32,256 bases of DNA from Desulfobacterium sp. (lineage in GTDB: Bacteria; Desulfobacterota; Desulfobacteria; Desulfobacterales; Desulfobacteraceae), in the NCBI GenBank assembly GCA_016342325.1, contig JAEINR010000070.1:1-32256 (forward strand). Reading direction: 5' to 3'. Below the pieces are notes generated by a model. The model saw only the letters and a program-made list of their open reading frames with translations, had not been told where the DNA came from and made no database searches. Shown piece after piece: positions 7,051 to 15,240 of this stretch. Both the position numbers and the translations under genes were made by a program. Within the stretch, counting starts at the first letter, position 1, and every line of letters starts with the position of its first letter.

Positions 7051-10000
7051 TTATTTTCCTTTTGACTCAGGGGTATCTAAAATCCAACGAATTTCCGCTG
7101 CGATTTTGGCTTTTATAACGGGTTTATAAACGATTGCTTTTATCCCTATCTGCCGGGCCAATCGAATTGTCAGTCGGTCGCCGAATCCCGTACACAGAAT
7201 AATATGGGTATGGGGATTCAAGGCAAACATTTTCTCGGAAAGTGAAATCCCCCCCATATGGGGCATTTGATTATCCGTCACCACCAGGTCAAACCGGTCC
7301 GGATTTTCGGAAAACAGATCCCAGGCTTCCCGGCTGTCCAATACCCCTGTAACCCGGTATCCAAGACGTTTGAGCATCCGTGATATGGATTCGATGATCA
7401 GGGGTTCGTCATCCACGAGAAGAATATGTTCATTCCCACCGTTGATATCCATATCCATCGGCAGGTTTTGAGCGACTTCATCCTTGGCCCGGGGCAGGTA
7501 AATTGAGACCACGGTACCCCTTCCTGGCATGCTTTCAACACGAATTTCGCCTCCGTGTTTTGTTACGATTCCGTGAACCACTGCCAACCCCAGGCCGGTG
7601 CCCTCCCCCCTGACCTTGGTTGAAAAGAAAGGATCAAACACCTTGTCCAGGATATCGGGGGGAATCCCATGGCCTGAATCACACACCTTAAGGATCAGGA
7701 ATGCCCCCGGGGTCAAACCGGGTAAGGTGGAAAGGTCATTCCGGTTAAGGGTTGCCTCTTCCATGGAGATTAACAGGTCACCCCCCCGGGGGGTCATGGC
7801 ATGAACCGCATTTGAGCACAGATTCATCAGTATCTGGTGGATTTGTGCAGGACTTGACATGACCATGGCCTTTTCAGGCAGGAATCGGGTTTTTATCTCA
7901 ATGGTTCTGGGCACGGTTGACCGAAGCAGGCGGACCACTTCCTTGGCCATCACCTTAAGGTCAACCGACTGCATGTCCTGGTCTTTTTGCTGGCTGAACA
8001 ATAATATTTGTTCGACAAGATCCTTGGCCCTGTAGCCGGACAGGGCAATCTGGTCGATATAATATTTTAAAGGGTCTGCCTTTCCCACGTCTTCCTGGGC
8101 AAGTTCGGCAAGGCCGATGATACCCGCCAGGATGTTGTTGAAATCGTGGGCCACACCGCCTGCAAGTGTACCGATGGCTTCAAGTTTATGGGCCTGCAAA
8201 AGCTGGGCTTCCAGTTTCGCATTCTCTTTTTCCGCGGCTTTTTTATCCGTGATATCCCGGCCTTCGGCACAGATAAAAATGACCTCGCCCTCATCATTGA
8301 AAATCGGACGCAGGGAGGTATCAATGGTTCTGGGGGCGCCGTTTTTTGTCAAATTTGCCGTCTCGAACCGGAGGAACTCACCGGCCACTGACTTTGAAAA
8401 CGTATTTATAGCGCGGTCTCTTTTTTCTGGGGAGTCTTTCCACCAAAGGGTTTCCCACATGGTTTTTCCGATGAGAAAAGACTCGTCCACCTCAGCAAAT
8501 TCAGTGGATGCCCGGTTCACGGCAATAAATTTTCCGTCAGTGGAAAACAGCGCCATGAGCTGATAGGTCTGGTCAAAAACGGCCCTCAATAGGGTTTCTC
8601 TTTCCACAAGCGCCTCTTCTGCACGTTTGCGGACCACGGTTTCCCATGCAAACCTGGCCAGTTGACCGACCGTGTCCATATCCATTTCATCATAGTCAAA
8701 ACTTTTATTTCCAAGCCCCAGGAGCGCTTCAACCTTTCCATTTCGAATGATGGGAATGATCAGGAAGCGTGCCAGGGGGGGATGGCCATTGGGTAACACG
8801 GATTCAGGAATGGATTGCGGGTAATTATTTCGAATCACAGGCCGGCAGCCTTTAATGCACTCAGTCCAAATGTCTTGGTCGGATATGGGGAAATGGGGCT
8901 GGACAATGTCAGACTTGCACAAACGCCGGGTATTTGTTGACCAGCCCTGCCTGGAGATGACACTCTGGTCTTGATCTAAAAAATGGAAAAAACCGACCTT
9001 GCTGTGGGTCAGCGCCTCGGCCTCGTCAATGATTTTTTGTAAAAGCTGTGGCACGGTGTGGCCGGCGGTATAGTCCACAAGCCTTAACTGGGCGGCCGTA
9101 AGACCGTCCTGATATTTCCGTTGGGTGATATTCCTGATGATGCCCTCTATCCCGAGGATTTTACCCTGGGAATTTTTAAACAACCGGGCATTGGTTGAAG
9201 ACCACCATATGGATCCGTTCCGGTGACGAAGCCGGGTTTGAAAATCGGTTATTTTTCCTTTACGCTTAAGTTCAGCAATGAACCGCTCTCTATCTTCCGG
9301 GTTCACGTAAAAATCAGCTGTTTTCATGCCGATACCCTCTTCCTGGCGGTATCCGAACAAAGGCAAGGTCGCCTTTGACACAAAGAGAATATTCCCGTTA
9401 AGATCTGTTTTATACAGGAGGTCGGGCATTTTTTCCATCAGGCTCCAGTAATTTTCTTCACCTTCCCTTAGTATCAGGTCTCCTAATACACGCTTTTTTT
9501 CGGTGAGAATAAAGCCGGACAACAGCATGCTTGAAAACGGAAAAAAAATCGACACTATTATTACAATGGTATAAAAAGAAGAGCCCCAATGGTCAATGGG
9601 AAGGGCTGGGATCCAAGCCAGGGCATTCAGGGTAACCAGAATGGCAAAAGCCAGAATATGATAATACCGAATTTCATCCAATTTTTTTTTGAACCCGTAA
9701 TAGACCGCAACGCCTATAGCTGCACCGGTGAGAACGGCGCCCACTCCGGCCAGGGTTCCAGCCCCGCCCAGCCAAATCCGGTACAGACAGGTAATGAAGA
9801 CAGCGGGTATTGCCGCCAGGAAGCCGCCACATAGCCCTGCCATGGGAACAAGGACCAATCGGCTGTCCAGGATCACACCCGGTTCGATTTCAACACAGAG
9901 CGCCATGCCGATAAGGGCCATACCCCCGAATAAAAATCCGAGGGCCAGGTGGCGCATTGCCTGACTAAGGCGTCTGAGCGAGGGATAGACAATATGATAC

Positions 10001-10101
10001 AGCAATAACAGGGACAGAATAACCGCAAGGTTATCTCCCAACCCTCTCATAACCGCAAGGTTATCTGCCAATCCTTTTATAAGTACGATGTAATCAATCA
10101 T
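7051..10101 (-). CDS. Hybrid sensor histidine kinase (LytS-type 5TM, PAS, GAF, PAS, HK, REC)
   Basis: The 1016-residue membrane kinase begins with a multi-helix membrane domain (about 25-200) resembling the 5TM receptor part of LytS (GGFLAAIPA and GGAGTLAGVGAV stretches). Then follow PAS (about 215-330), GAF (about 345-495), PAS (about 505-620), a dimerisation/phospho-acceptor domain with His 652 in GGVAHDFNNILAGI, an ATPase domain (NLCSNAVHAM, DSGHGIP, GTGLGL) and a C-terminal receiver with Asp 943 in VVTDNQMP. It overlaps no gene and is followed after 1 nt by its NtrC-type regulator. The start has no strong ribosome-binding site, and the first 30 codons contain a 30-bp tandem repeat. Ligand unknown. 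Confidence 0.93.
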   Translation of the reverse strand: MIDYIVLIKGLADNLAVMRGLGDNLAVILSLLLLYHIVYPSLRRLSQAMRHLALGFLFGGMALIGMALCVEIEPGVILDSRLVLVPMAGLCGGFLAAIPAVFITCLYRIWLGGAGTLAGVGAVLTGAAIGVAVYYGFKKKLDEIRYYHILAFAILVTLNALAWIPALPIDHWGSSFYTIVIIVSIFFPFSSMLLSGFILTEKKRVLGDLILREGEENYWSLMEKMPDLLYKTDLNGNILFVSKATLPLFGYRQEEGIGMKTADFYVNPEDRERFIAELKRKGKITDFQTRLRHRNGSIWWSSTNARLFKNSQGKILGIEGIIRNITQRKYQDGLTAAQLRLVDYTAGHTVPQLLQKIIDEAEALTHSKVGFFHFLDQDQSVISRQGWSTNTRRLCKSDIVQPHFPISDQDIWTECIKGCRPVIRNNYPQSIPESVLPNGHPPLARFLIIPIIRNGKVEALLGLGNKSFDYDEMDMDTVGQLARFAWETVVRKRAEEALVERETLLRAVFDQTYQLMALFSTDGKFIAVNRASTEFAEVDESFLIGKTMWETLWWKDSPEKRDRAINTFSKSVAGEFLRFETANLTKNGAPRTIDTSLRPIFNDEGEVIFICAEGRDITDKKAAEKENAKLEAQLLQAHKLEAIGTLAGGVAHDFNNILAGIIGLAELAQEDVGKADPLKYYIDQIALSGYRAKDLVEQILLFSQQKDQDMQSVDLKVMAKEVVRLLRSTVPRTIEIKTRFLPEKAMVMSSPAQIHQILMNLCSNAVHAMTPRGGDLLISMEEATLNRNDLSTLPGLTPGAFLILKVCDSGHGIPPDILDKVFDPFFSTKVRGEGTGLGLAVVHGIVTKHGGEIRVESMPGRGTVVSIYLPRAKDEVAQNLPMDMDINGGNEHILLVDDEPLIIESISRMLKRLGYRVTGVLDSREAWDLFSENPDRFDLVVTDNQMPHMGGISLSEKMFALNPHTHIILCTGFGDRLTIRLARQIGIKAIVYKPVIKAKIAAEIRWILDTPESKGK
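10019..10078. repeat. Two tandem 30-bp repeats in the kinase N-terminus
   Basis: The units 10019-10048 and 10049-10078 share ATAACCGCAAGGTTATCT and differ at a few later positions. They encode two copies of a GL(A/G)DNLAV peptide near residues 10-28 of the kinase. Each unit also holds a small inverted repeat (ATAACC/GGTTAT) that could fold near the start of the mRNA. Confidence 0.85.
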
Positions 10102-10214
10102 ATGTCAGCCACGACCACTTTTCTTAGATTCGGTATTTTTTTTAGAAGAAATATCGCAGCGTAACCTACATTACAATTTCCGGAAAATCAAATTTAAAAT
10201 TGTGTCCATGGGTA

Positions 10215-10231
10215 AATCGTCCAGGACGATT
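10215..10231. promoter_or_regulatory. Palindrome AATCGTCC-A-GGACGATT, possible operator
   Basis: The 8-bp arms are exact reverse complements around a single A. It lies 114 nt upstream of the hybrid-kinase start and about 280 nt upstream of the sigma-54 -24 element of the chemoreceptor operon. It could serve either direction as a binding site, perhaps for the regulator at 5622-7049. No experimental support is visible. Confidence 0.4.
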
Positions 10232-10345
10232 CTTGCTTTTCAGGACAACGACCGGATAGAACATAAAGATTGTCCTCAATTCCAGGAACGCGGGACAAAA
10301 AGCCATGGCTTCCCTTGGCCAGTTCGCCGTTCATGGATCCACCAA

Positions 10346-10396
10346 ATGCATTGTTTCATTATTCCATCCACATTTCCAGATCCTGTTGGTAATCTG
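10346..10396. repeat. Upstream block duplicated at 14676-14728
   Basis: The segment carrying ATTGTTTCATTATTCCA and ATTTCCAG aligns with 14676-14728 over its full length with scattered mismatches. It marks the left side of the duplicated chemoreceptor-porin unit. Confidence 0.7.
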
Positions 10397-10507
10397 TTAT
10401 CAGGCTCACATATCATTATATTTTCAGGATCTTACTACGCTTTCATTTTATAATAGAAGCCACCCGACCATTAAAACCGGCAACCAAGACATGGAATTAA
10501 ACGCAGA

Positions 10508-10523
10508 TGGCATCATCCTTGCT
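10508..10523 (+). promoter_or_regulatory. Sigma-54 (-24/-12) promoter of the chemoreceptor operon
   Basis: TGGCATCATCCTTGCT has GG (10509-10510) and GC (10521-10522) exactly 10 nt apart. The flank CGCAGATGGCAT is identical to that of the promoter at 3074. It precedes the chemoreceptor ATG by about 77 nt. The divergent NtrC-type regulator (5622-7049) is the obvious candidate activator. Confidence 0.88.
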
Positions 10524-10599
10524 ATTTAGCCCCTATACAAAAAAAACACAAATGCAAAATATAGAATAAATCAAACACGATTTAGAGGAGTTTTTAAAG

Positions 10600-12261
10600 A
10601 TGAAATCATTGAGTATTGCCAATAAAGTCTGGGCCTGTCTTGGCATCCTGATTCTGGGGTATCTTGTCTCCATGGTGGCAGGGTTTTACCTTGGGCTGAG
10701 GACCGAGACCCAGGTTCAGGTGACCTCAGATGAATTATTTCCTGCAACCATGCATGCCAATTCAGCCCAGACCGCATTTGAAAAGCAGATGAAAGGATAT
10801 ACGGATGCCATTTTAATGGGGGAGGCCTCCATTTTCTCCATGACCCAAGAAAAATCGGACGAAATCCGTATCAACCTGGAGGCCATTATCAAAATGCCGG
10901 CCATTGAACCCAATCAAAAGACGGATATGACAGAGACCCTGGAACAATTGAGTGAATTCACCCAAACAGCCCAGAAATACTACGGGGCCATCAGCCGGGG
11001 GGATGCCGAAATGGATGATGCCCAAATGGGTGCCCTGGCCAAACAGTCCGGAGAAATTAAAGAAAGGCTGACCCAGTATAAAATTGATTTATCCAAAAAA
11101 CTAAAATCAAATCTGGCACAGATCTCGGAATCTTCCAAGGGCCAGCGCATGATGAACGTCTGGCTCTTTATAGGTGTGGTTACCATTTCCATGGGGTGTG
11201 TCTGGATTATCATCAAACGATCCATCAACCGGCCAATCCGTAATACAGTAACCATGCTCAGGGATATAGCCGAAGGGGAAGGAGATTTAACCCGACGCAT
11301 AGAGGTCTTCGGCAATGACGAAATGGGGGATGTGGCAAAATGGTTTAACGTTTTTGTTGAAAACCTCCAGTCCATCATCACGGAATTTGCCCGGAATGCT
11401 GAATTCCTGAACAAGGCATCAGATAACCTTGTCGGGTTGGCAGAACACATGACCCGGGAAGCGATAGACCTTTCATGCAAATCCGAAACCGTATCTTCAT
11501 CCACCCAAGAAATGAGCGACACACTTGCCGGTGCCGCGGTGTCCATGGAAGAAACCACCAACAACACGGCCATGGTCGCTGCTGCCGCCGAAGAGATGAA
11601 CGCTACCATTACAGATATTGCCGGCAATACCAGCCAGGCCAAAAGCATTTCCAATACAGCCGTTGACCAGGCCAGGCAGGCATCCGAGAAAATGAAGGGC
11701 TTGTTTGCATCCGTCCAATCCGTGAGCATGGTGACCGAAACCATCACCGATATTTCAGACCAGATCAATCTGCTGGCCCTCAATGCCACCATCGAAGCCG
11801 CCCGGGCCGGAGACGCCGGTAAAGGTTTTGCTGTTGTAGCCCATGAAATAAAGGAATTGGCCAAGCAGACCTCGACTTCCAGTGCGGCCATCAAAACCCA
11901 GATTATGGCGGTCCAGGAAAGTGCCACAGATACGGTGTCGGAAATAGACAAGATCACCGAGGTAATGACCACCATTAACGATAATATCGATACCATTGCC
12001 GTGGCCGTGGAAGAGCAATCGGTTACCACCCGGGATATTGCTGCAAATATTTCCCAGGCATCCATGGGTATTCTGGATGTCAACGAGAACGTCAATCGCT
12101 CCGCATCCACGGCCAATACCATGAGTTCCACCATTACGGATGTGGCCAATTCCGGTAGCGAGATTTCCGGAAGCAGCGAACAGGTGGCACTCAGCGCCCA
12201 AGACTTAAAACAAGTGGCCGAACAGCTCAATGAGGTGGTCGGCCGATTTAAAATCCAGTAA
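10600..12261 (+). CDS. Methyl-accepting chemotaxis protein
   Basis: The 553-residue receptor has a membrane helix (about 10-32), a helical periplasmic domain (about 33-184, four-helix-bundle type by appearance), a second membrane helix (about 186-206), HAMP (about 207-260), and a cytoplasmic signalling domain. The highly conserved hairpin tip is present as [18 protein letters not shown] (about 388-405) followed by [17 protein letters not shown]. No C-terminal CheR-docking pentapeptide is seen. GAGGAG lies 10 nt before the ATG. It heads a sigma-54 operon with a periplasmic binding protein (30 nt downstream) and a porin, which suggests it senses what those proteins capture or admit. Confidence 0.95.
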   Translation: MKSLSIANKVWACLGILILGYLVSMVAGFYLGLRTETQVQVTSDELFPATMHANSAQTAFEKQMKGYTDAILMGEASIFSMTQEKSDEIRINLEAIIKMPAIEPNQKTDMTETLEQLSEFTQTAQKYYGAISRGDAEMDDAQMGALAKQSGEIKERLTQYKIDLSKKLKSNLAQISESSKGQRMMNVWLFIGVVTISMGCVWIIIKRSINRPIRNTVTMLRDIAEGEGDLTRRIEVFGNDEMGDVAKWFNVFVENLQSIITEFARNAEFLNKASDNLVGLAEHMTREAIDLSCKSETVSSSTQEMSDTLAGAAVSMEETTNNTAMVAAAAEEMNATITDIAGNTSQAKSISNTAVDQARQASEKMKGLFASVQSVSMVTETITDISDQINLLALNATIEAARAGDAGKGFAVVAHEIKELAKQTSTSSAAIKTQIMAVQESATDTVSEIDKITEVMTTINDNIDTIAVAVEEQSVTTRDIAANISQASMGILDVNENVNRSASTANTMSSTITDVANSGSEISGSSEQVALSAQDLKQVAEQLNEVVGRFKIQ

Positions 12262-12268
12262 CCCCCAT
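12247..12268 (+). repeat. Chemoreceptor 3' tail duplicated at 14755-14776
   Basis: The last codons and stop of the chemoreceptor (TTTAAAATCCAGTAA) plus CCCCAT recur before the second binding-protein copy with one mismatch. This marks a relic of a duplicated chemoreceptor. Confidence 0.8.
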
Positions 12269-12291
12269 ATTAAAAAACGAAGGAGAAAAAA

Positions 12292-12732
12292 ATGAAACAG
12301 CCAAAACTCAGGTTATTGTTGATCGGGCTGGTGTTGCTGATGGCAATTCCACTGATCGGTTCCCTGGCCACAGCCGGTACGGTGAAAATAATCACAAATG
12401 CCTCCAATTCTGTTGAAACCGTTGATGACAATCTGGTCAAGAATATTTTTCTTGGTAAAAAAAAGAACTGGCCAAACGGGGACCATGCCCAATTCGTGGT
12501 CCTTAGTTCAGGAGAGACCCATAAATCATTTTTGCAGACATATGTTAAAAAAAGCAGTGCCCAATTCAAAAACTATTGGAAAAAGCAAGTATTTACGGGC
12601 AAAGGCAAAAATCCGAAATCCTTTGCATCCGAAGGCGAAATTGTGACCTATGTGACAAACACCCCCGGAACCATAGGGTATGTATCTGCAGGCACCGATA
12701 TTGGCGATGCTAAAGTATTAAGTGAGAAATAG
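12292..12732 (+). CDS. Small periplasmic PstS-like binding protein
   Basis: The protein has 146 residues, with a signal peptide to about residue 28 (LLLIGLVLLMAIPLIGSLATAG). The mature part of about 118 residues resembles the short phosphate-type substrate-binding (PstS-like) proteins: VKIITNASNSVETVDDNLVKNIFLGKKKNWPNG and the ending NTPGTIGYVSAG are typical of that group. It is much shorter than true PstS, so it is roughly one lobe, and no transporter permease is nearby. GGAGA lies 7 nt before the ATG. It sits between the chemoreceptor and porin in one operon, so a role as a ligand-presenting partner for the receptor is plausible but inferred. Confidence 0.82.
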   Translation: MKQPKLRLLLIGLVLLMAIPLIGSLATAGTVKIITNASNSVETVDDNLVKNIFLGKKKNWPNGDHAQFVVLSSGETHKSFLQTYVKKSSAQFKNYWKKQVFTGKGKNPKSFASEGEIVTYVTNTPGTIGYVSAGTDIGDAKVLSEK

Positions 12733-12737
12733 GAGAA

Positions 12738-13937
12738 ATGTTGAACATGAAAAGAATAATGATAATGGTTTTTGTCTGTTGTGTGCTGGTATGTTCCGGT
12801 CTGTTTTCCGGTTCGGCCCTTGCCCTGGAAGCCGGTGGCGTTGATATCCACGGATTTGTATCCCAGGGATTCATTTTCAGTGAAGATTATGAATACCTGA
12901 CTAACAATTCCAAGAAGGGAAGTTTTGAGTATAATGAAATTGGAATTAACTTCAGTAAAGACCTCTCAGACCGCCTCCGCCTGGGAATTCAGCTTTTCTC
13001 ACGGGACCTGGGGGATGTGGGAAACAATAAAATCACCATTGACTGGGCCTATGGAGATTACCGTGTGAAAGACTGGCTGGGTATCCGGGCTGGGCGCATA
13101 AAACTGCCCCTGGGGTTCTATAATGAAACCCGGGATATAGACATGCTCAGAACCAACGTTGTCATGCCCCAGTCCGTTTATGGTGATTTGCTCAGGGACA
13201 CCGTTATTGCCGCCAACGGTGTTGGCATATACGGAAATATTAATCTGTACACCATGGGCAGCCTGGACTACCAGTTGGTTGCAGGTTCCATGAATATCGA
13301 TAACGAAAACGGGTTTGAAAAATACTTCACTGCCCGTTCCAAAGGTGTCTTTATCATTAACGGCCGTTCAGACTCCGATATTACCTATGCCGGCGGGCTC
13401 AGATGGAATACGCCTCTGGAAGGGATGACCCTGGGGGCGTCCGCCATATCAAACACCATTGACAGCCCCATAAAGCTCGGCGGCGTCTTGGAAGCGAAGA
13501 ACTCGGCGGACAATTTCATATACACGGTGGGCGCGGAATACATTTGGGAAGATCTGACGATTGCCGCCGAATATCAGCAATATAAAATCGATTATACCGT
13601 GACCTCTGCCATGGGTACAAGCGAGGGAACGGGAACTTCAGAAGGGTACTATATCTCCACCGCCTACCGGTTCACCGACTTCTTCTCCCTGGGCGCTTAT
13701 TATTCGATCTTTTATCCCGACGATAAAGATAAAGACGGTAACACTTTCGTGTTTGCAAGCGATGCCTGGGAAAAAGATCTGGCCTTGTCCCTCCGTTTCG
13801 ATATCAACGATTTCACTACATTAAAGGTCGAGGGACACCATGTTGACGGCACGGCAAAGGTAAACGCCATTGACAACCCCATCCGCAGCGACGATAAATT
13901 CTTGTATGGTGTGGCCAAGGTGACTTTCAGTTTTTAG
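12738..13937 (+). CDS. Outer-membrane porin-like beta-barrel protein, copy 1
   Basis: The 399-residue protein has a signal peptide ending near ALA (about residue 30), repeated amphipathic strands with aromatic ends, and a C-terminal ...VTFSF with terminal Phe, the usual assembly signal of outer-membrane barrels. The start at 12738 is only 2 nt from AGGAG; an in-frame ATG at 12747 (11 nt away) may be the true start. It follows the binding protein by 5 nt. A second copy lies at 15241-16440: the first half is nearly identical, and changes concentrate between about residues 195 and 320. Substrate unknown. Confidence 0.88.
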   Translation: MLNMKRIMIMVFVCCVLVCSGLFSGSALALEAGGVDIHGFVSQGFIFSEDYEYLTNNSKKGSFEYNEIGINFSKDLSDRLRLGIQLFSRDLGDVGNNKITIDWAYGDYRVKDWLGIRAGRIKLPLGFYNETRDIDMLRTNVVMPQSVYGDLLRDTVIAANGVGIYGNINLYTMGSLDYQLVAGSMNIDNENGFEKYFTARSKGVFIINGRSDSDITYAGGLRWNTPLEGMTLGASAISNTIDSPIKLGGVLEAKNSADNFIYTVGAEYIWEDLTIAAEYQQYKIDYTVTSAMGTSEGTGTSEGYYISTAYRFTDFFSLGAYYSIFYPDDKDKDGNTFVFASDAWEKDLALSLRFDINDFTTLKVEGHHVDGTAKVNAIDNPIRSDDKFLYGVAKVTFSF

Positions 13938-13977
13938 CATCTGCCCCCCTGGCGAAGTAATATTCATTGACGTCGTC

Positions 13978-14014
13978 TTCCGGCTGCCTGTGTACAAGAG
14001 ACCGGTAGCCGGAA
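13978..14014 (+). terminator. Hairpin after porin copy 1
   Basis: TTCCGGCT pairs with AGCCGGAA across a 21-nt loop, 40 nt after the porin stop. The same hairpin in better form follows porin copy 2, so it belongs to the duplicated unit. A T-run is weak. Confidence 0.55.
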
Positions 14015-14064
14015 GTTCCTTCGTCAACACAGAAAACAGCCTGCCCCATATGAGGAATTAGTAA

Positions 14065-14667
14065 ATGGGTATTGATTACGACATTCAAATATTAGTTGTT
14101 GATGATTCCAGAATGATGCGATCCTTGATCAGAAGGTATCTTATCAACAGTGGTTTTCCCAATATCGACCAGGCTGCAGACGGCCGGGAGGGCATAACCA
14201 TGATGCAAAAAAAGAGTTATGATTTGATAACCCTGGATGTTGTTATGCCTGGAATGGACGGAATGGAATTCCTGGCCACCGTCAGGCAATTTGACCATTT
14301 TGATGATGTGATGGTCATGATGGTGACGGTGACAGCTGACCGGAAACTGATTTTAAACCTCATTGAGATGGGTGCCAATGAATACATTCTTAAACCCTTC
14401 AGCAACGATACCTTCACCCAAAAGGTATGCTATCTCATGGAAAACAGGCACAGGACCAAAGAAGACATCCTGGCGGACCTTGAGGAGGAAGAAGCGGATT
14501 GCGAATTGCTGATGGCCCAGGAACCCCTCCCCCTCTCCGTCAAGAAAACACCGGCGGAAGCCCAGGGGGATCAACCCGCGCCATTTTGCAGCGAGTGTGG
14601 GATTAAATCCAAGGAAAAATCAAATTTTTGTTATAACTGTGGTTCTTCCCTTGTGGTGAAGGCCTAG
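14065..14667 (+). CDS. CheY-like receiver with C-terminal zinc ribbon
   Basis: The 200-residue protein begins with a receiver domain: VVDDS near 11-15, phospho-Asp 58 in LITLDVVMPGMDGMEF, the T/S switch region VTVTA and Lys in YILKPF. An acidic linker (about 135-160) follows. The last 27 residues form a zinc ribbon with the pattern C-x2-C-x10-C-x2-C (CSECG...FCYNCG). This pairing of REC with a zinc ribbon is unusual. There is no DNA-binding or enzymatic output domain. The gene lies between the two copies of the binding protein-porin unit, with GAGGAA before the ATG. It may link the chemoreceptor to a downstream target, but this is inference. Confidence 0.9.
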   Translation: MGIDYDIQILVVDDSRMMRSLIRRYLINSGFPNIDQAADGREGITMMQKKSYDLITLDVVMPGMDGMEFLATVRQFDHFDDVMVMMVTVTADRKLILNLIEMGANEYILKPFSNDTFTQKVCYLMENRHRTKEDILADLEEEEADCELLMAQEPLPLSVKKTPAEAQGDQPAPFCSECGIKSKEKSNFCYNCGSSLVVKA

Positions 14668-14675
14668 TTCTGCCG

Positions 14676-14728
14676 ATGGCATTGTTTTATTATTCCACCC
14701 CCGATTTCCAGCCCTTGTTTTTAGTCCG
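14676..14728. repeat. Copy of the upstream block at 10346-10396
   Basis: The block aligns with DNA that lies upstream of the first chemoreceptor, including ATTGTTTTATTATTCCA and ATTTCCAG. Here the sigma-54 promoter and the chemoreceptor that should follow are missing. Confidence 0.7.
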
Positions 14729-14754
14729 TTCGAAACAATCGATATACCCTCTTT

Positions 14755-14776
14755 TTTAAAATCCAGTAATCCCCAT
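14755..14776 (+). repeat. Relic of a duplicated chemoreceptor 3' end
   Basis: TTTAAAATCCAGTAATCCCCAT matches the end of the chemoreceptor gene at 12247-12268 except one base. Only this tail of the second chemoreceptor remains. Confidence 0.8.
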
Positions 14777-14794
14777 AAAATAAAGGAGAAAAAA

Positions 14795-15235
14795 ATGTAC
14801 AAACGAAAACTCAGGTTAATGTTGACCCGGTTGATTCTGGTTACGGCAATTCCACTGCTCTGTTCCCAAGCAACAGCCGGTGGTGTGAAAGTAATTACGA
14901 ATCCCTCCACCTCGGTTGAAACCGTTGATGACAATTTGGTCAAGAATATTTTTCTTGGTAAAAAAAAGACCTGGCCAAACGGTGACCATGCTCAATTCGT
15001 GATCCTTAGTTCAGGAGACACCCATAAGTCCTTTTTACAGACATATGTCAAAAAAAGCAGCGCCCAGTTCAAAAACTATTGAAAAAAACAGGTATTTACC
15101 GGCAAAGGCAAAAACCCGAAATCCTTTGCATCCGAAGGCGAGATTCTGGCCTATGTGACCCAAAACCCCGGAACCATCGGATATGTATCGGCAGGCACCG
15201 ACATTGCCGGTGCTAAAGTAATTAGTGAGAAATAG
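14795..15235 (+). pseudogene. PstS-like binding protein, copy 2, in-frame TGA
   Basis: The sequence matches the binding protein at 12292-12732 over its full 147 codons without gaps. At codon 96 the Trp codon (TGG) of copy 1 is TGA (15080-15082). The frame stays open afterwards through KQVFTGKGKNPKSFASEG to the natural stop at 15233-15235. This is a single nonsense change that removes the last third, or less likely a sequencing error or readthrough site. The signal peptide and the GGAGA site before the ATG are intact. It precedes porin copy 2 with the same spacing as in copy 1. Confidence 0.88.
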
Positions 15236-15240
15236 GAGAA

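Larger units (their letters stand above)
10102..10599. other. Divergent intergenic region between kinase and chemoreceptor
   Basis: This 498-nt region has no convincing gene. It contains a 17-bp palindrome (10215-10231), a block duplicated near 14676 (10346-10396), and a sigma-54 promoter (10508-10523) directed at the chemoreceptor. I found no copy of the inverted repeat seen at 2964-2995. Confidence 0.75.

Noticed and set aside
10980-12230. Open frame of 416 codons on the minus strand opposite the chemoreceptor
   Set aside because: It is a shadow of the GC-biased codons of the chemoreceptor. The translation is rich in Ser, Ala and Met without domain character, and no ribosome-binding site is present.
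14676-14728. Second sigma-54 promoter at the copied block (TGGCATTGTTTT)
   Set aside because: The -24-like TGGCA is present, but the position 10 nt after GG is TT rather than GC, so the promoter signature fails.
15080-15082. Selenocysteine at the in-frame TGA of the second binding protein
   Set aside because: The sister copy has Trp at this position, the residue is not near a redox motif, and the DNA after the TGA simply matches the sister copy with no added hairpin. A nonsense mutation is simpler.
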